From NCBI GenBank assembly GCA_902765485.1, contig CACWZZ010000013.1:51759-115758 (forward strand): DNA of 64,000 nucleotides, written 5' to 3'. The translations under genes were made by a program, and so were the position numbers. This DNA is from an uncultured Bacteroidales bacterium. Lineage in GTDB: Bacteria; Bacteroidota; Bacteroidia; Bacteroidales; Paludibacteraceae. Below the pieces are notes generated by a model. That model searched no databases, was not told the DNA's origin, and saw only the letters and a program-made list of their open reading frames with translations. Positions within the stretch are counted from its first letter, which is position 1. Every line of letters begins with the position of its first letter. Of this stretch, positions 9,575 through 16,853 are shown in pieces.

Positions 9575-9973
9575 CTATTCGTTAAAAATAGTTTGCTTGA
9601 TTTCTGCGTTTTTCTTCTCGCCCGGTTTTACCGTCACAGCGGTCTGACCGTTCAGGTTTCCGTCCTTGTCGTACGTGCAGAAGATGAAGGTCTGCTGATC
9701 TTCATACCCCACTCCGCTCGGCACAAAATCACCCGGAGACTTGAGCTCGAAATGAGCCACACCCGCTGCATCGGTAGCCACGCTGCCGTTCGCATTCTCC
9801 TTGTAATTAACGCTAAAATCAGACCCGTTGAATTTATACACCAACTCGCCTGCGCCCACCGTCTTTCCCAGCGGGTTCTTGACGGTCACATCTACCGTCG
9901 CTTCTGTCTTGAACAGACAGGAACTCATCGTCATGGCTATTATAGCCATCAATACAATTTGAATTTTCTTCAT
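9575..9973 (-). CDS. Small lipoprotein of unknown function
   Basis: I do not recognise a family. The protein of about 132 residues starts with a lipoprotein signal (MKKIQIVLMAIIAMTMSSC, Cys near 19). The rest looks like a single beta-sandwich, with VDVTVKNPLGKTVGAGELVY reminiscent of a carboxypeptidase-regulatory/Ig-like fold. An in-frame ATG at 9982 would overlap the hpf stop by eight bases and add three residues. It lies between hpf and the pectinesterase gene on the same strand and is probably co-transcribed with hpf. Confidence 0.75.
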   Translation of the reverse strand: MKKIQIVLMAIIAMTMSSCLFKTEATVDVTVKNPLGKTVGAGELVYKFNGSDFSVNYKENANGSVATDAAGVAHFELKSPGDFVPSGVGYEDQQTFIFCTYDKDGNLNGQTAVTVKPGEKKNAEIKQTIFNE

Positions 9974-9974
9974 T

Positions 9975-10250
9975 TTAAGCATTTTTACGTTTCTCTAATT
10001 GTCCCTCCAGGGCAGCCAAGCAAGCGTCGATTCCCTCCTCAAACGAGTCGGCTGTCTTCTCCGCGAACATACCTGCGATACGGATTTTCACCTCTTTGTT
10101 GGCGTTGGTCTGCGGTTTGATCACGCTCATGCGGACCTCCACTTTGTCGTCGGCGTTCAAATGACGCTCAAAGCGATTCATTTTCTTCTCGATAAACTGT
10201 TCGAGTTTCTCTGCCATCTCGAAATTTACTGCATTAATTGTCAGATTCAT
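9975..10250 (-). CDS. hpf: Ribosome hibernation-promoting factor, short form (HPF/RaiA)
   Basis: The 91 residues match the short HPF/YfiA family that binds the 30S decoding region and silences ribosomes during starvation. The protein starts MNLTINAVNFEMAEKLEQFI and has the basic helix KKMNRFERHL and the second-strand motif NKEVKIRIAG. No long C-terminal dimerisation domain is present. A good promoter lies 70 bases upstream, giving a short leader. The lipoprotein gene follows directly. Confidence 0.93.
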   Translation of the reverse strand: MNLTINAVNFEMAEKLEQFIEKKMNRFERHLNADDKVEVRMSVIKPQTNANKEVKIRIAGMFAEKTADSFEEGIDACLAALEGQLEKRKNA

Positions 10251-10319
10251 AATACGATTTATTTTAAAGGTTAAACAAGATTTATTTTATACTTTCTACA
10301 AAAGTTTCAAAATCGGCTG

Positions 10320-10350
10320 CAAAGATACTACAAAAAATCGACATATGCAA
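10320..10350 (-). promoter_or_regulatory. Bacteroidales promoter of hpf
   Basis: On the minus strand TTGCATATGTC (-33 region) is followed 20 bases later by TATCTTTGC (-7 element TAnnTTTG). Confidence 0.8.
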
Positions 10351-10440
10351 GTGCATATGAAGAAAAATCTTTTTTCTGCAAGTTTTTAAGCGATAAATTT
10401 TAGCAAAAATAGAATTTATTCTATTGTTTCGTGATCGAAT

Positions 10441-10471
10441 TTGCATATATCAAATATTTTTTGTACCTTTG
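10441..10471 (+). promoter_or_regulatory. Bacteroidales promoter of the unknown gene at 10621
   Basis: TTGCATATATC is followed by TTGTACCTTTGCA with the standard spacing. Transcription should start near 10478. Confidence 0.8.
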
Positions 10472-10620
10472 CAGCGATTTTGAAATTCAATCTCGCTAAC
10501 TTGCTTGTAAGTTGCTGAAAATGTGGTATTTGTGCCGTATGTTTGCCGTATAAAGTCTAGAACTACAACGAAAGTACCATTACACGGAATTTATTTAGGG
10601 TCGAAAATGAAAGCAAAAAT

Positions 10621-11292
10621 ATGTCTATGCACTTGAAAACCATAGTGATTAACCGTTTGAAATGGGATGGATTCGATTTTGTCTCACTTCCGCGGACGGA
10701 CACGCCTCACAAACGTGGTGTGCACTATTTCCATACCCCTGTGGAAGTGAAATCTTTGTGGGGCGCCATGGACACACGAAAAGAAGGCCGGCACTACAAA
10801 AAGCGCATCGTCGTCCGCCCTTCTCGCTTCCGTTTGGGGCTCTTTGAACTCTACGCATACCACTTCCCGACCCACTGGTCCAAAGCCTGTGTAGCCAACC
10901 GTGAGTTGATCAAAGAAGCCCAAAAACAAGCTCACGCCATCGAGCACGACCATTCGCTGGAGGCGCTTACTTGGCGCGTGCGCTTCTTCAACCATTATTT
11001 TACGGTCGTCAAAGGCGGCGCAAAGCCCGAAGAAGGCATGAAGCGCTATACTCGTTTCTATCAATATACATACGTCTCCATCTACCGCCAACTGCAAGCG
11101 GAGCGCAAGAAAGCCGCCGAACCGGAACCCATCTCTTTTGAACCTGTCTCCGCGGACCACCCCTTCCGTCTCCAGCGCCATACCTTCCATACCGCCGCAA
11201 ACACGGTTCTGAACGCCTTTTCCAAGCCAAAAGACACTTTCGAACCCCAAAACGAAGCCATTTGGCACGCTAATTTACCCCCTCCGATATAA
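10621..11292 (+). CDS. Protein of unknown function (223 residues)
   Basis: I do not recognise the family. The protein is soluble, has no signal peptide or membrane helix, and is rich in aromatic and basic residues. Residues 1-60 look beta-rich (HLKTIVINRLKWDGFDFV, RGVHYFHTP). Residues 60-170 are helical with many His, Tyr, Phe and Arg residues (RVRFFNHYFTVVKGGAKP, RYTRFYQYTYVSIYRQL). The C-terminus is Pro-rich. Codon use is like its neighbours and it has its own promoter, so it is probably a real gene. It stands alone: a second promoter and the SAM riboswitch follow before metK. A nucleic-acid-binding role would fit the charge, but that is only a guess. Confidence 0.75.
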   Translation: MSMHLKTIVINRLKWDGFDFVSLPRTDTPHKRGVHYFHTPVEVKSLWGAMDTRKEGRHYKKRIVVRPSRFRLGLFELYAYHFPTHWSKACVANRELIKEAQKQAHAIEHDHSLEALTWRVRFFNHYFTVVKGGAKPEEGMKRYTRFYQYTYVSIYRQLQAERKKAAEPEPISFEPVSADHPFRLQRHTFHTAANTVLNAFSKPKDTFEPQNEAIWHANLPPPI

Positions 11293-11308
11293 AAATCGCT
11301 CTAAAAAT

Positions 11309-11339
11309 TTGCATATATCGAAAAAATGTACTATCTTTG
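11309..11339 (+). promoter_or_regulatory. Bacteroidales promoter of the metK transcript
   Basis: TTGCATATATCGAAAAAATG is followed by TACTATCTTTGCACC. The predicted start of transcription near 11346 is just upstream of the riboswitch. Confidence 0.85.
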
Positions 11340-11349
11340 CACCCGATTT

Positions 11350-11402
11350 TGATGTGAGGATGGATTTGACTGCTTGCAACCTCGTTAAAACAATGCTAAA
11401 AC
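11350..11402 (+). ncRNA. SAM-II riboswitch controlling metK
   Basis: The leader matches the SAM-II class by eye. A P1 stem, GAGG (11356-11359) with CCTC (11380-11383), closes a loop with GATTTGACTGCTTGCA. In the known SAM-II RNA the corresponding loop reads GATTTAACCGTATTGCA. The 3' part has GTTAAAACAATGCTAAAA, with the invariant GCTAAA at 11395-11400 that forms the pseudoknot and binds S-adenosylmethionine. The downstream gene makes that metabolite. Known SAM-II RNAs occur mainly in alphaproteobacteria and also in Bacteroidetes. A covariance-model search would settle the assignment. Confidence 0.82.
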
Positions 11403-11407
11403 TTGTG

Positions 11408-11442
11408 CCGCAAGACCAAACAGTCACTTGCGGTTTTATTTT
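11408..11442 (+). terminator. Intrinsic terminator, probable expression platform of the SAM-II riboswitch
   Basis: CCGCAAG (11408-11414) pairs with CTTGCGG (11427-11433) and is followed by TTTTATTTT. The element lies between the aptamer and the coding region. ACTTGT at 11401-11406, attached to the aptamer 3' end, can pair with ACAAGT at 11451-11456 and could take part in switching (inference). Confidence 0.7.
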
Positions 11443-11454
11443 AGTAAATTACAA

Positions 11455-12657
11455 GTGAGTGACCAGATATCCGACGCGATACTGGACAATATGTTGGCGC
11501 AAGATCCGCAGGCTCATGTGGCTTGCGAGACCCTGTGCACGACCGGGCAAGTGGTGATTGCCGGAGAAGTGAGTTGCAAGGGCTGGGTGGACATTCAGCA
11601 GATCGCCCGCAAGACCATTGCCGAGATCGGTTACACCAAAGCGGAATACAAATTTGAGGCGGAGAGTTGCGGTATTCTGACCGCGCTGCATGCCCAGAGC
11701 CTGGACATCAACATGGGCGTTTCGCGTGCGGAAGCGGACGAACAAGGAGCCGGTGACCAGGGAATGATGTTCGGTTATGCGACCGACGAAACGGACAACT
11801 ACATGCCTCTGACGCTCGACCTGGCGCACACCTTAGTCTATACGCTTGCGCGCATTCGCAAAGAAGGCAAACAGATGCTTTACCTTCGTCCGGACAGCAA
11901 GAGCCAAGTGACCATCGAATATGACGAGCAGAACCGTCCTGTGCGCATCGACACGATCGTATTGAGCACGCAACATGACGAGGGAGTTACTTCGGAGTTG
12001 ATCAAACAGGACGTCATCAACATCCTGTTGCCGCGCGTAGCAACGCGTGACAGCCGTTACGGACACCTGCTGCACGATTTTCTGGAGGACAAGAACGCCA
12101 AACTATTGGTGAACCCGACAGGCAATTTCGTCATCGGCGGTCCTCACGGCGACACGGGTCTGACCGGACGCAAGATCATCGTGGATACGTACGGCGGTCG
12201 CGGCGCACACGGCGGCGGCGCATTCAGCGGAAAGGATCCGTCCAAAGTGGACCGTTCGGCAGCTTATGCAGCACGTTGGATCGCCAAACATCTGGTAGCC
12301 GCCGGAGTGGCGCACGAAGCGCTCGTTCAGGTCAGTTACGCCATAGGCGTAGCCGAACCCGTCTCGCTCTATGTCAACACGTACGGGACCGCGCAAGTGC
12401 CGATGAGCGACGCAGAGATAGCCGCTAAAGTGAACGAGCTGTTCGACCTCCGTCCGGCAGCCATCATCCGCGACCTCAAACTGACGCAGCCGATGTACGA
12501 AGAGACCGCCAAATACGGTCACGTCGGACGCACGAACGAAGTGGTCACAAAGACCTTCTTCGATGCAGACGGCAAAGAATTTACCCGCCAAGTAGAATTA
12601 TTCACATGGGAGAAACTGAATCGATTAGAAGAAGTAAAAGCCAAGTTTGGCTTGTAA
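11455..12657 (+). CDS. metK: S-adenosylmethionine synthase lacking the N-terminal GHPDK segment
   Basis: The enzyme makes S-adenosylmethionine from methionine and ATP. Most of the family is intact: [10 protein letters not shown] at the very start, then [62 protein letters not shown]. Known MetK proteins begin with about 15 residues of the type LFTSESVSEGHPDK before this point, including the catalytic His and a Mg-binding Asp. Here they are missing in all frames. The frame can be extended to a TTG at 11428, which adds RFYFSKLQ, but that codon lies inside the terminator stem. The GTG at 11455 is taken as the first usable start; about 400 residues compare with about 430 in Bacteroides. Either a deletion, an assembly fault or an unusual start mechanism is involved. 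It overlaps lspA by 52 bases. Confidence 0.85.
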   Translation: MSDQISDAILDNMLAQDPQAHVACETLCTTGQVVIAGEVSCKGWVDIQQIARKTIAEIGYTKAEYKFEAESCGILTALHAQSLDINMGVSRAEADEQGAGDQGMMFGYATDETDNYMPLTLDLAHTLVYTLARIRKEGKQMLYLRPDSKSQVTIEYDEQNRPVRIDTIVLSTQHDEGVTSELIKQDVINILLPRVATRDSRYGHLLHDFLEDKNAKLLVNPTGNFVIGGPHGDTGLTGRKIIVDTYGGRGAHGGGAFSGKDPSKVDRSAAYAARWIAKHLVAAGVAHEALVQVSYAIGVAEPVSLYVNTYGTAQVPMSDAEIAAKVNELFDLRPAAIIRDLKLTQPMYEETAKYGHVGRTNEVVTKTFFDADGKEFTRQVELFTWEKLNRLEEVKAKFGL

Positions 12658-13160
12658 TAGCGATCGTAGTGCTGTCGCTGGTCATTGATCAGGCGATCAA
12701 ACTCTATATCGCTACGCATTTTGCACTGGGCGAGAGCCGCGAGGTCTTCTCGTGGTTCTGGCTGTGCTACGTGGAGAACAACGGCATGGCGTTCGGCATC
12801 GAATGGTTCAGCAAGTTAGCCCTGACCCTCTTCCGGCTCGTTGCGGTCGGGCTGCTGGGATGGTACGTACACACGCTGATCTACAAACAGCAGGCGAAAA
12901 CAGGCTATATAGCAACCATCGCGTTTATCATCGCCGGCGCATTGGGAAACATCATCGACTGCGTCTTCTACGGCAAACTCTTCGGCTACGCCGGATGGTT
13001 CTACGGACGCGTGGTGGACATGTTCTATTTTCCGCTGATCCATAATAGCGCCGGCGAAGTGATCTTCTTCCGCCCGGTGTTCAACTTCGCAGACAGCTGC
13101 ATCACGTGCGCCGTCGCGGTCATCCTGCTCTTCTATCTCAAAGAGCTGAATGGGAAATAA
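12606..13160 (+). CDS. lspA: Lipoprotein signal peptidase (signal peptidase II)
   Basis: This inner-membrane aspartyl protease removes the signal peptide of prolipoproteins at the lipid-modified Cys. The 184 residues contain four membrane helices. The conserved motifs are present: NNGMAFG near residue 58, [13 protein letters not shown] near 115 with one catalytic Asp, and FNFADSCI near 162 with the other. The start overlaps the metK 3' end by 52 bases, so the pair is co-transcribed under the SAM-II riboswitch. A lipoprotein gene, a likely substrate, follows. Confidence 0.95.
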   Translation: MGETESIRRSKSQVWLVIAIVVLSLVIDQAIKLYIATHFALGESREVFSWFWLCYVENNGMAFGIEWFSKLALTLFRLVAVGLLGWYVHTLIYKQQAKTGYIATIAFIIAGALGNIIDCVFYGKLFGYAGWFYGRVVDMFYFPLIHNSAGEVIFFRPVFNFADSCITCAVAVILLFYLKELNGK

Positions 13161-13202
13161 GCCCCACCCAGCCTCCCCTAAAGGGGAGGAGACAGGGGGA
13201 AT
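13161..13202. repeat. GC-rich palindrome, CTCCCC/GGGGAG family
   Basis: CCTCCCCTAAAGGGGAGG hairpin with flanking CCCCACC and ACAGGGGGA, filling the gap between lspA and the DUF4296 gene. Confidence 0.75.
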
Positions 13203-13211
13203 GATGGATTG

Positions 13212-13718
13212 ATGAGAAACCAACTATACATAGTATTGCTTGTGCTAATGGTCCTTTTCTCCGGCTGCCGCCCTAAAGGGATTTTGAGTTCGCGGGAGAT
13301 GCGCCAAGTGCTGGTCGATCTGCATAAGACCGACGGCATGCTGCAGACACGCGGCGCGCGGGGCTTGGAATACGAAGACAGAGACCTGTACTACGCCCAA
13401 GTGCTGGCGAAACATCATGTGACGCAAGCGCAGTTTGACTCCTCGCTCGTCTGGTACACCGCACACCCGCAGTTTTTCAATAAGATCTATCCGAAAGTGC
13501 TCAAAGACCTCGAAGCGGAGGAAGAAGCCTTCAACGAGCTCTACGCCGAAGAGTTGGCAGGCATGAGCCGTCAGAAATCAGAAGTCAGCCCTCAGCATGC
13601 AACATTCAGCCGGACGGATCTGGACAGCGTGCTTTGGGTGATGCAGAACGGCTACGGAAACTCGTGGAGACGATGGGAAAGACCGCTCCCCACTCCTCCT
13701 TACAGAAGCGAAAAATAA
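13212..13718 (+). CDS. DUF4296 lipoprotein
   Basis: A lipoprotein signal (MRNQLYIVLLVLMVLFSGC, Cys near residue 19) is followed by a helical domain of the Bacteroidetes DUF4296 type: SREMRQVLVDLHKTDGMLQ, then LYYAQVLAKHHVTQAQFDSS and YPKVLKDLEAEE. The function of the family is not known. The C-terminal tail (SRQKSEVSPQHA) is encoded by a copy of the GCTGAT repeat family and is probably dispensable. It ends one base from the stop of convergent holA. Confidence 0.85.
   Translation: MRNQLYIVLLVLMVLFSGCRPKGILSSREMRQVLVDLHKTDGMLQTRGARGLEYEDRDLYYAQVLAKHHVTQAQFDSSLVWYTAHPQFFNKIYPKVLKDLEAEEEAFNELYAEELAGMSRQKSEVSPQHATFSRTDLDSVLWVMQNGYGNSWRRWERPLPTPPYRSEK
13568..13602. repeat. short tandem repeat, TCAGAAATCAG (GCTGAT) family, in coding sequence
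   Basis: CGTCAGAAATCAGAAGTCAG and CCTCAGCATGCAACATTCAG are translated near the C-terminus of the DUF4296 lipoprotein. Same family as 14762, 16807, 40365, 51184 and 61737. Confidence 0.7.
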
Positions 13719-14762
13719 TTAGTGCATGATCTTATAGATCAGCTCTTTCCATAGATCGGGATCTTTCGCGGAAGGGTTATTGATTCCTTTCAGCCGCGCA
13801 TCGGTCTCGCGCAAATACCCGATTATAAGAAATGTCTTACCCGCCGAATAGCGCCGGGCAGCCATCTCGTAATCCTTGACGAAATAAGGGTTGATACCCA
13901 ATTCCTTTGCCACCACCGCCTGGGTCTTATTCGGCAGATAGTGGTACATCAGCAGGTTAGAAAAGAAAGTGAACAGAGGTGCCATCTCGCGAATCATGGG
14001 ATGGTCCTTGCTGCCGCCGAAATACTGCGCGATGCGGTTCGCTTTCGCTACATCGCCGCGGATAAGCGCAGACTGAAGCTCCATGATATTATAGTCCTTC
14101 GAGATACCTATATTGCGCTCGACCAGCGCTGCGTCAATCGTGTTCACCCCTTCCGGACGACCCGCAATCAGTTTATCCAATGCACCAACAATCGCCGACA
14201 GGTCTGTTCCCAAATGGTCCGCCAGCAGCGGAGCGACCTTCGGATCGATAGTTAGTCCCCCTTCGTTTCTTCCGCGGGATGAGTTGTATTCGGCGATATA
14301 ATTAAGAATCCATTTCTCCACCTCGTAGTCTCGCAGCTTGTCGGACTGCAGCCAGACGACCTGCGGGTGTTCCGCCACTTTCTTCCAGAGGTTCTGCCGC
14401 TTGTCCGGCTTGCCGTTGTAGCAGATGACCAATACCGTCTGGGGCATAATGACATTCAAATACGCCTCCAATGCCTCCCATTTCTTGACCGCTTGCGCTT
14501 CGCGCACAATGACCACCTTGCGCCCTCCCATCATCGCATACCCGCGCGCGGCAGAGATCACCGGCGCTATGTCCGCTCCCTGCAGATCACGACCATAGAC
14601 GGTCTGCTGGTCAAACTCACGCGCCATCTCGTCCAAAGCGTGCGTGGCAATGAAATCATACACGCGGTCGATATAATACGGCTCCTCGCCGCACAGAACG
14701 TAGATCGGCGCGTACTTTTCGGCTCTCAAAGCCGCCATTATGTCGGAATATTTGGAGGTCAT
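13719..14762 (-). CDS. holA: DNA polymerase III delta subunit
   Basis: This subunit opens the sliding clamp within the clamp-loader complex. The 347 residues follow the family: N-terminal PIYVLCGEEPYYIDRVYDFI, the central GGRKVVIVREAQAVKKWEAL, then ADHLGTDLSAIVGALDKLIA and the C-terminal collar domain with MIREMAPLFTFFSNLLMYH. As usual for delta there is no ATPase P-loop. It reads toward the DUF4296 gene. An array of the GCTGAT repeats separates it from the gene upstream. Confidence 0.93.
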   Translation of the reverse strand: MTSKYSDIMAALRAEKYAPIYVLCGEEPYYIDRVYDFIATHALDEMAREFDQQTVYGRDLQGADIAPVISAARGYAMMGGRKVVIVREAQAVKKWEALEAYLNVIMPQTVLVICYNGKPDKRQNLWKKVAEHPQVVWLQSDKLRDYEVEKWILNYIAEYNSSRGRNEGGLTIDPKVAPLLADHLGTDLSAIVGALDKLIAGRPEGVNTIDAALVERNIGISKDYNIMELQSALIRGDVAKANRIAQYFGGSKDHPMIREMAPLFTFFSNLLMYHYLPNKTQAVVAKELGINPYFVKDYEMAARRYSAGKTFLIIGYLRETDARLKGINNPSAKDPDLWKELIYKIMH

Positions 14763-14813
14763 TTCTGATAGCTGATTTCTGATGGCTGATGGCTGATAGC
14801 TGACGGCTCATTC
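14762..14813. repeat. short tandem repeat, GCTGATN family
   Basis: About six heptamer units (TCTGATA, GCTGATT, TCTGATG, GCTGATG, GCTGATA, GCTGACG) fill the gap between holA and the nucleotidyltransferase-like gene. Confidence 0.92.
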
Positions 14814-15908
14814 CCAATGTCTGTCGGGCGCAAAGAGCCTTCGTGCCCCGTGCAACAAAGTGGTCCACACCAAATGGCGGGCGTAAGCAGGGCTGTATGG
14901 CGCTATTCGTTTGGCGTTCGCTATACGGGAACGCATCGTATAGATCTTGCGTGCGAGCCGCCCTTTCGGTGCCGGTTGCTCCTCTTTGGGCGTACGCATT
15001 CTGCCGGATAACAAATCCTCTGTCATTCGCTCCGCACGCACGGCTACTGCGTCGGTATAGAAAAGCGCTTCATCCTTCGGAAGCCCTAGATAAGCATGCA
15101 TCACATAGGCATAGAGTTGCCATGCGTCCATGAGCCGCAGCGAGCGCAGATACTTGCGCAGACGGGGCACATCGATCCGGTCCTTATAATGATGCAGAAG
15201 CAGCGTCAGATCGCATATCTGGCGCATGTTCGCTCCGGCAGAGAGCAAGTGCTCCCACGAATGAAGGAAGATCAGCAGCGCATTGAAGGTCGGCTCCGGC
15301 ACACGCACTTCGAATCCATTGAGCAGAAGCGGCTCTGCCTTCTGCATCCCTTCTCGCTCATAAGCGGCATAGAGCCGCTCGTCCCGCGGGTGTTGGAGGC
15401 TGACCGTCACGCGGTGCACCTCTATCGACACGCCGTCTGCAATGAGGTTATAGTGCTTGTAATGGTCCAACTCTTCGTCGAACTTAAGGGCATTAGGAAA
15501 AGTCTCCCTCATGACCGCACACGCCGGATGGTATTGCTCGGGCCCCACATAGAGGTCTATGTCCCCCCAAGCGCGGTAATGCGGCTCCGGATAGAGCGCC
15601 GCAAGTCCGGCTCCTTTCATCAGCACGGCATGAATACCTGCGTTCTGGAATGCCGTCCAAGCTTTTTCCAATGTGTATTGGAGCGCCACTTGATTCTGCA
15701 TCGTCGCCATACAGACACTCTTCATCTGCGCACGTACGGCAGCAGAGAGCGTCTCTTGGTTCAGAGCCGAAGGAAAGACCAGCGCACCTGTTCCTTGTTG
15801 GGCATAAAGCGCCAAAAGGAGCTGTGTCTGCTCCTCCTGCCAAACAACTTGTTCGCCCCACAACGCAGCGCGAACGAGCGATAGATATGTAGAAAATTCT
15901 CTTCGCAC
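14808..15908 (-). CDS. Nucleotidyltransferase-family protein (NTP_transf_5-like)
   Basis: The 366 residues carry the nucleotidyltransferase-fold pattern AVLMKGAGLAALYPEP followed by RAWGDIDLYV (near residues 115-138). The two Asp residues of GDIDLYV should bind metal. A later IEVHRVTV may hold the third acidic residue. This large family of putative nucleotidyltransferases is often found near polysaccharide genes, but its substrates are not known. It has no signal peptide. It is six bases downstream of era on the same strand and is probably co-transcribed with it. Confidence 0.8.
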   Translation of the reverse strand: MRREFSTYLSLVRAALWGEQVVWQEEQTQLLLALYAQQGTGALVFPSALNQETLSAAVRAQMKSVCMATMQNQVALQYTLEKAWTAFQNAGIHAVLMKGAGLAALYPEPHYRAWGDIDLYVGPEQYHPACAVMRETFPNALKFDEELDHYKHYNLIADGVSIEVHRVTVSLQHPRDERLYAAYEREGMQKAEPLLLNGFEVRVPEPTFNALLIFLHSWEHLLSAGANMRQICDLTLLLHHYKDRIDVPRLRKYLRSLRLMDAWQLYAYVMHAYLGLPKDEALFYTDAVAVRAERMTEDLLSGRMRTPKEEQPAPKGRLARKIYTMRSRIANAKRIAPYSPAYARHLVWTTLLHGARRLFAPDRHWE

Positions 15909-15914
15909 AGCAGA

Positions 15915-16853
15915 TTAAGTCAAATCATAGCCGTAATGACGCAAGCGCCCTGTGTTGGAACGCCAGTCGCGATCCACCTTCACGAAGAGCTGCAAGAACA
16001 CTTGTTTCTGGAAGAAATCCTCGATATCTTTGCGAGCCTGCGACCCGACGCGTTTGAGGGCTGCCCCGGCTTTGCCGATGATAATCCCCTTCTGGCTCTC
16101 CCGCTCACAATAGATCACCGCGGAGATGCGGATGAGGTGCTCTTCCTCTTGGAATGACTCCACCTCTACCTCCACCGAATAAGGAATCTCCTTGTCGTAA
16201 TTGAGCAGCACTTTCTCGCGGATGATCTCGTTCACAAAGAATCGCTCGGACTTGTCGGTCAGCTGATCTTTCGGGAAGAAAGGAGGTCCGACCGGAAGTG
16301 CCTCTTTGATCGCGTCGAAGAGCTGCGCTACGCCGAAACGCTCTTGCGCCGAAATAGGAAAGATCTCCGCTTCGGGCAGCTGGCTATGCCAGAACGCGAC
16401 AAGCGACTCAAGGGTCTCTTGGGTCGTCAGGTCAATCTTGTTAATGATGAGGAAAACTCTCATCCCCGCAGCCGCCATCCGCTTCACTTTCTCCAGAAAG
16501 TCGGGATTACGGTCGATGGTGTCCTGCGGCTCGGTCACATAGAGCAACACATCTGCGTCCACCAGCGCCGAACGGCTGAACTCCAGCATTTTCTCTTGCA
16601 GCCTGTAGTTAGGCGAAAGGACGCCCGGAGTGTCGGAATAGACCATCTGGAAATCCTCGCCGTTGACGATACCCATAATACGGTGGCGGGTGGTTTGCGC
16701 CTTCGATGTGATGATCGACAGACGCTCCCCCACCAGCGCGTTCATTAGCGTCGATTTACCCACATTGGGGTTACCAACAATGTTCACAAACCCACTGCGG
16801 TGGGCCTGTGAACATTGCTGATTGCTGATTGCTGATTTCTGATTGCTCATCAT
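15915..16853 (-). CDS. era: GTPase Era with a repeat-encoded N-terminus
   Basis: Era binds the 3' end of 16S rRNA and acts in 30S assembly. It has the G1 motif GNPNVGKS (residues 27-34), switch region TTRHRIMG, G3 DTPG, G4 NKID and G5 SAQ, then a C-terminal KH domain with GIIIGKAGAALKRVG. At 312 residues it is about ten longer than usual. The extra N-terminus (MMSNQKSAISNQQCSQAHR) is translated from heptamer repeats of the GCTGATT family. No other good start exists before the G1 motif, so translation must cross the array. The ATG overlaps the stop of the M16 gene by one base. Confidence 0.95.
   Translation of the reverse strand: MMSNQKSAISNQQCSQAHRSGFVNIVGNPNVGKSTLMNALVGERLSIITSKAQTTRHRIMGIVNGEDFQMVYSDTPGVLSPNYRLQEKMLEFSRSALVDADVLLYVTEPQDTIDRNPDFLEKVKRMAAAGMRVFLIINKIDLTTQETLESLVAFWHSQLPEAEIFPISAQERFGVAQLFDAIKEALPVGPPFFPKDQLTDKSERFFVNEIIREKVLLNYDKEIPYSVEVEVESFQEEEHLIRISAVIYCERESQKGIIIGKAGAALKRVGSQARKDIEDFFQKQVFLQLFVKVDRDWRSNTGRLRHYGYDLT
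16807..16850. repeat. short tandem repeat, GCTGATT family, in coding sequence
   Basis: Five near-exact heptamers (ATTGCTG units with one TTTCTG) form codons 2-15 of era. A change of one unit would shift the reading frame. Confidence 0.92.

Larger units (their letters stand above)
10251..10620. other. Intergenic region with two divergent promoters
   Basis: No gene. It holds the minus promoter of hpf, an AT-rich block with the palindrome-like TTGCATATGTC/GTGCATATG elements, and the plus promoter of the unknown gene at 10621. The leader of that gene is about 140 bases long and contains the pair TGTGCCGTATG and TTTGCCGTAT. No convincing riboswitch was seen there. Confidence 0.7.

Noticed and set aside
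8367-9647. A 426-codon open frame on the plus strand
   Set aside because: Antisense of the pectinesterase; long antisense frames are common in this genome because of its codon use.
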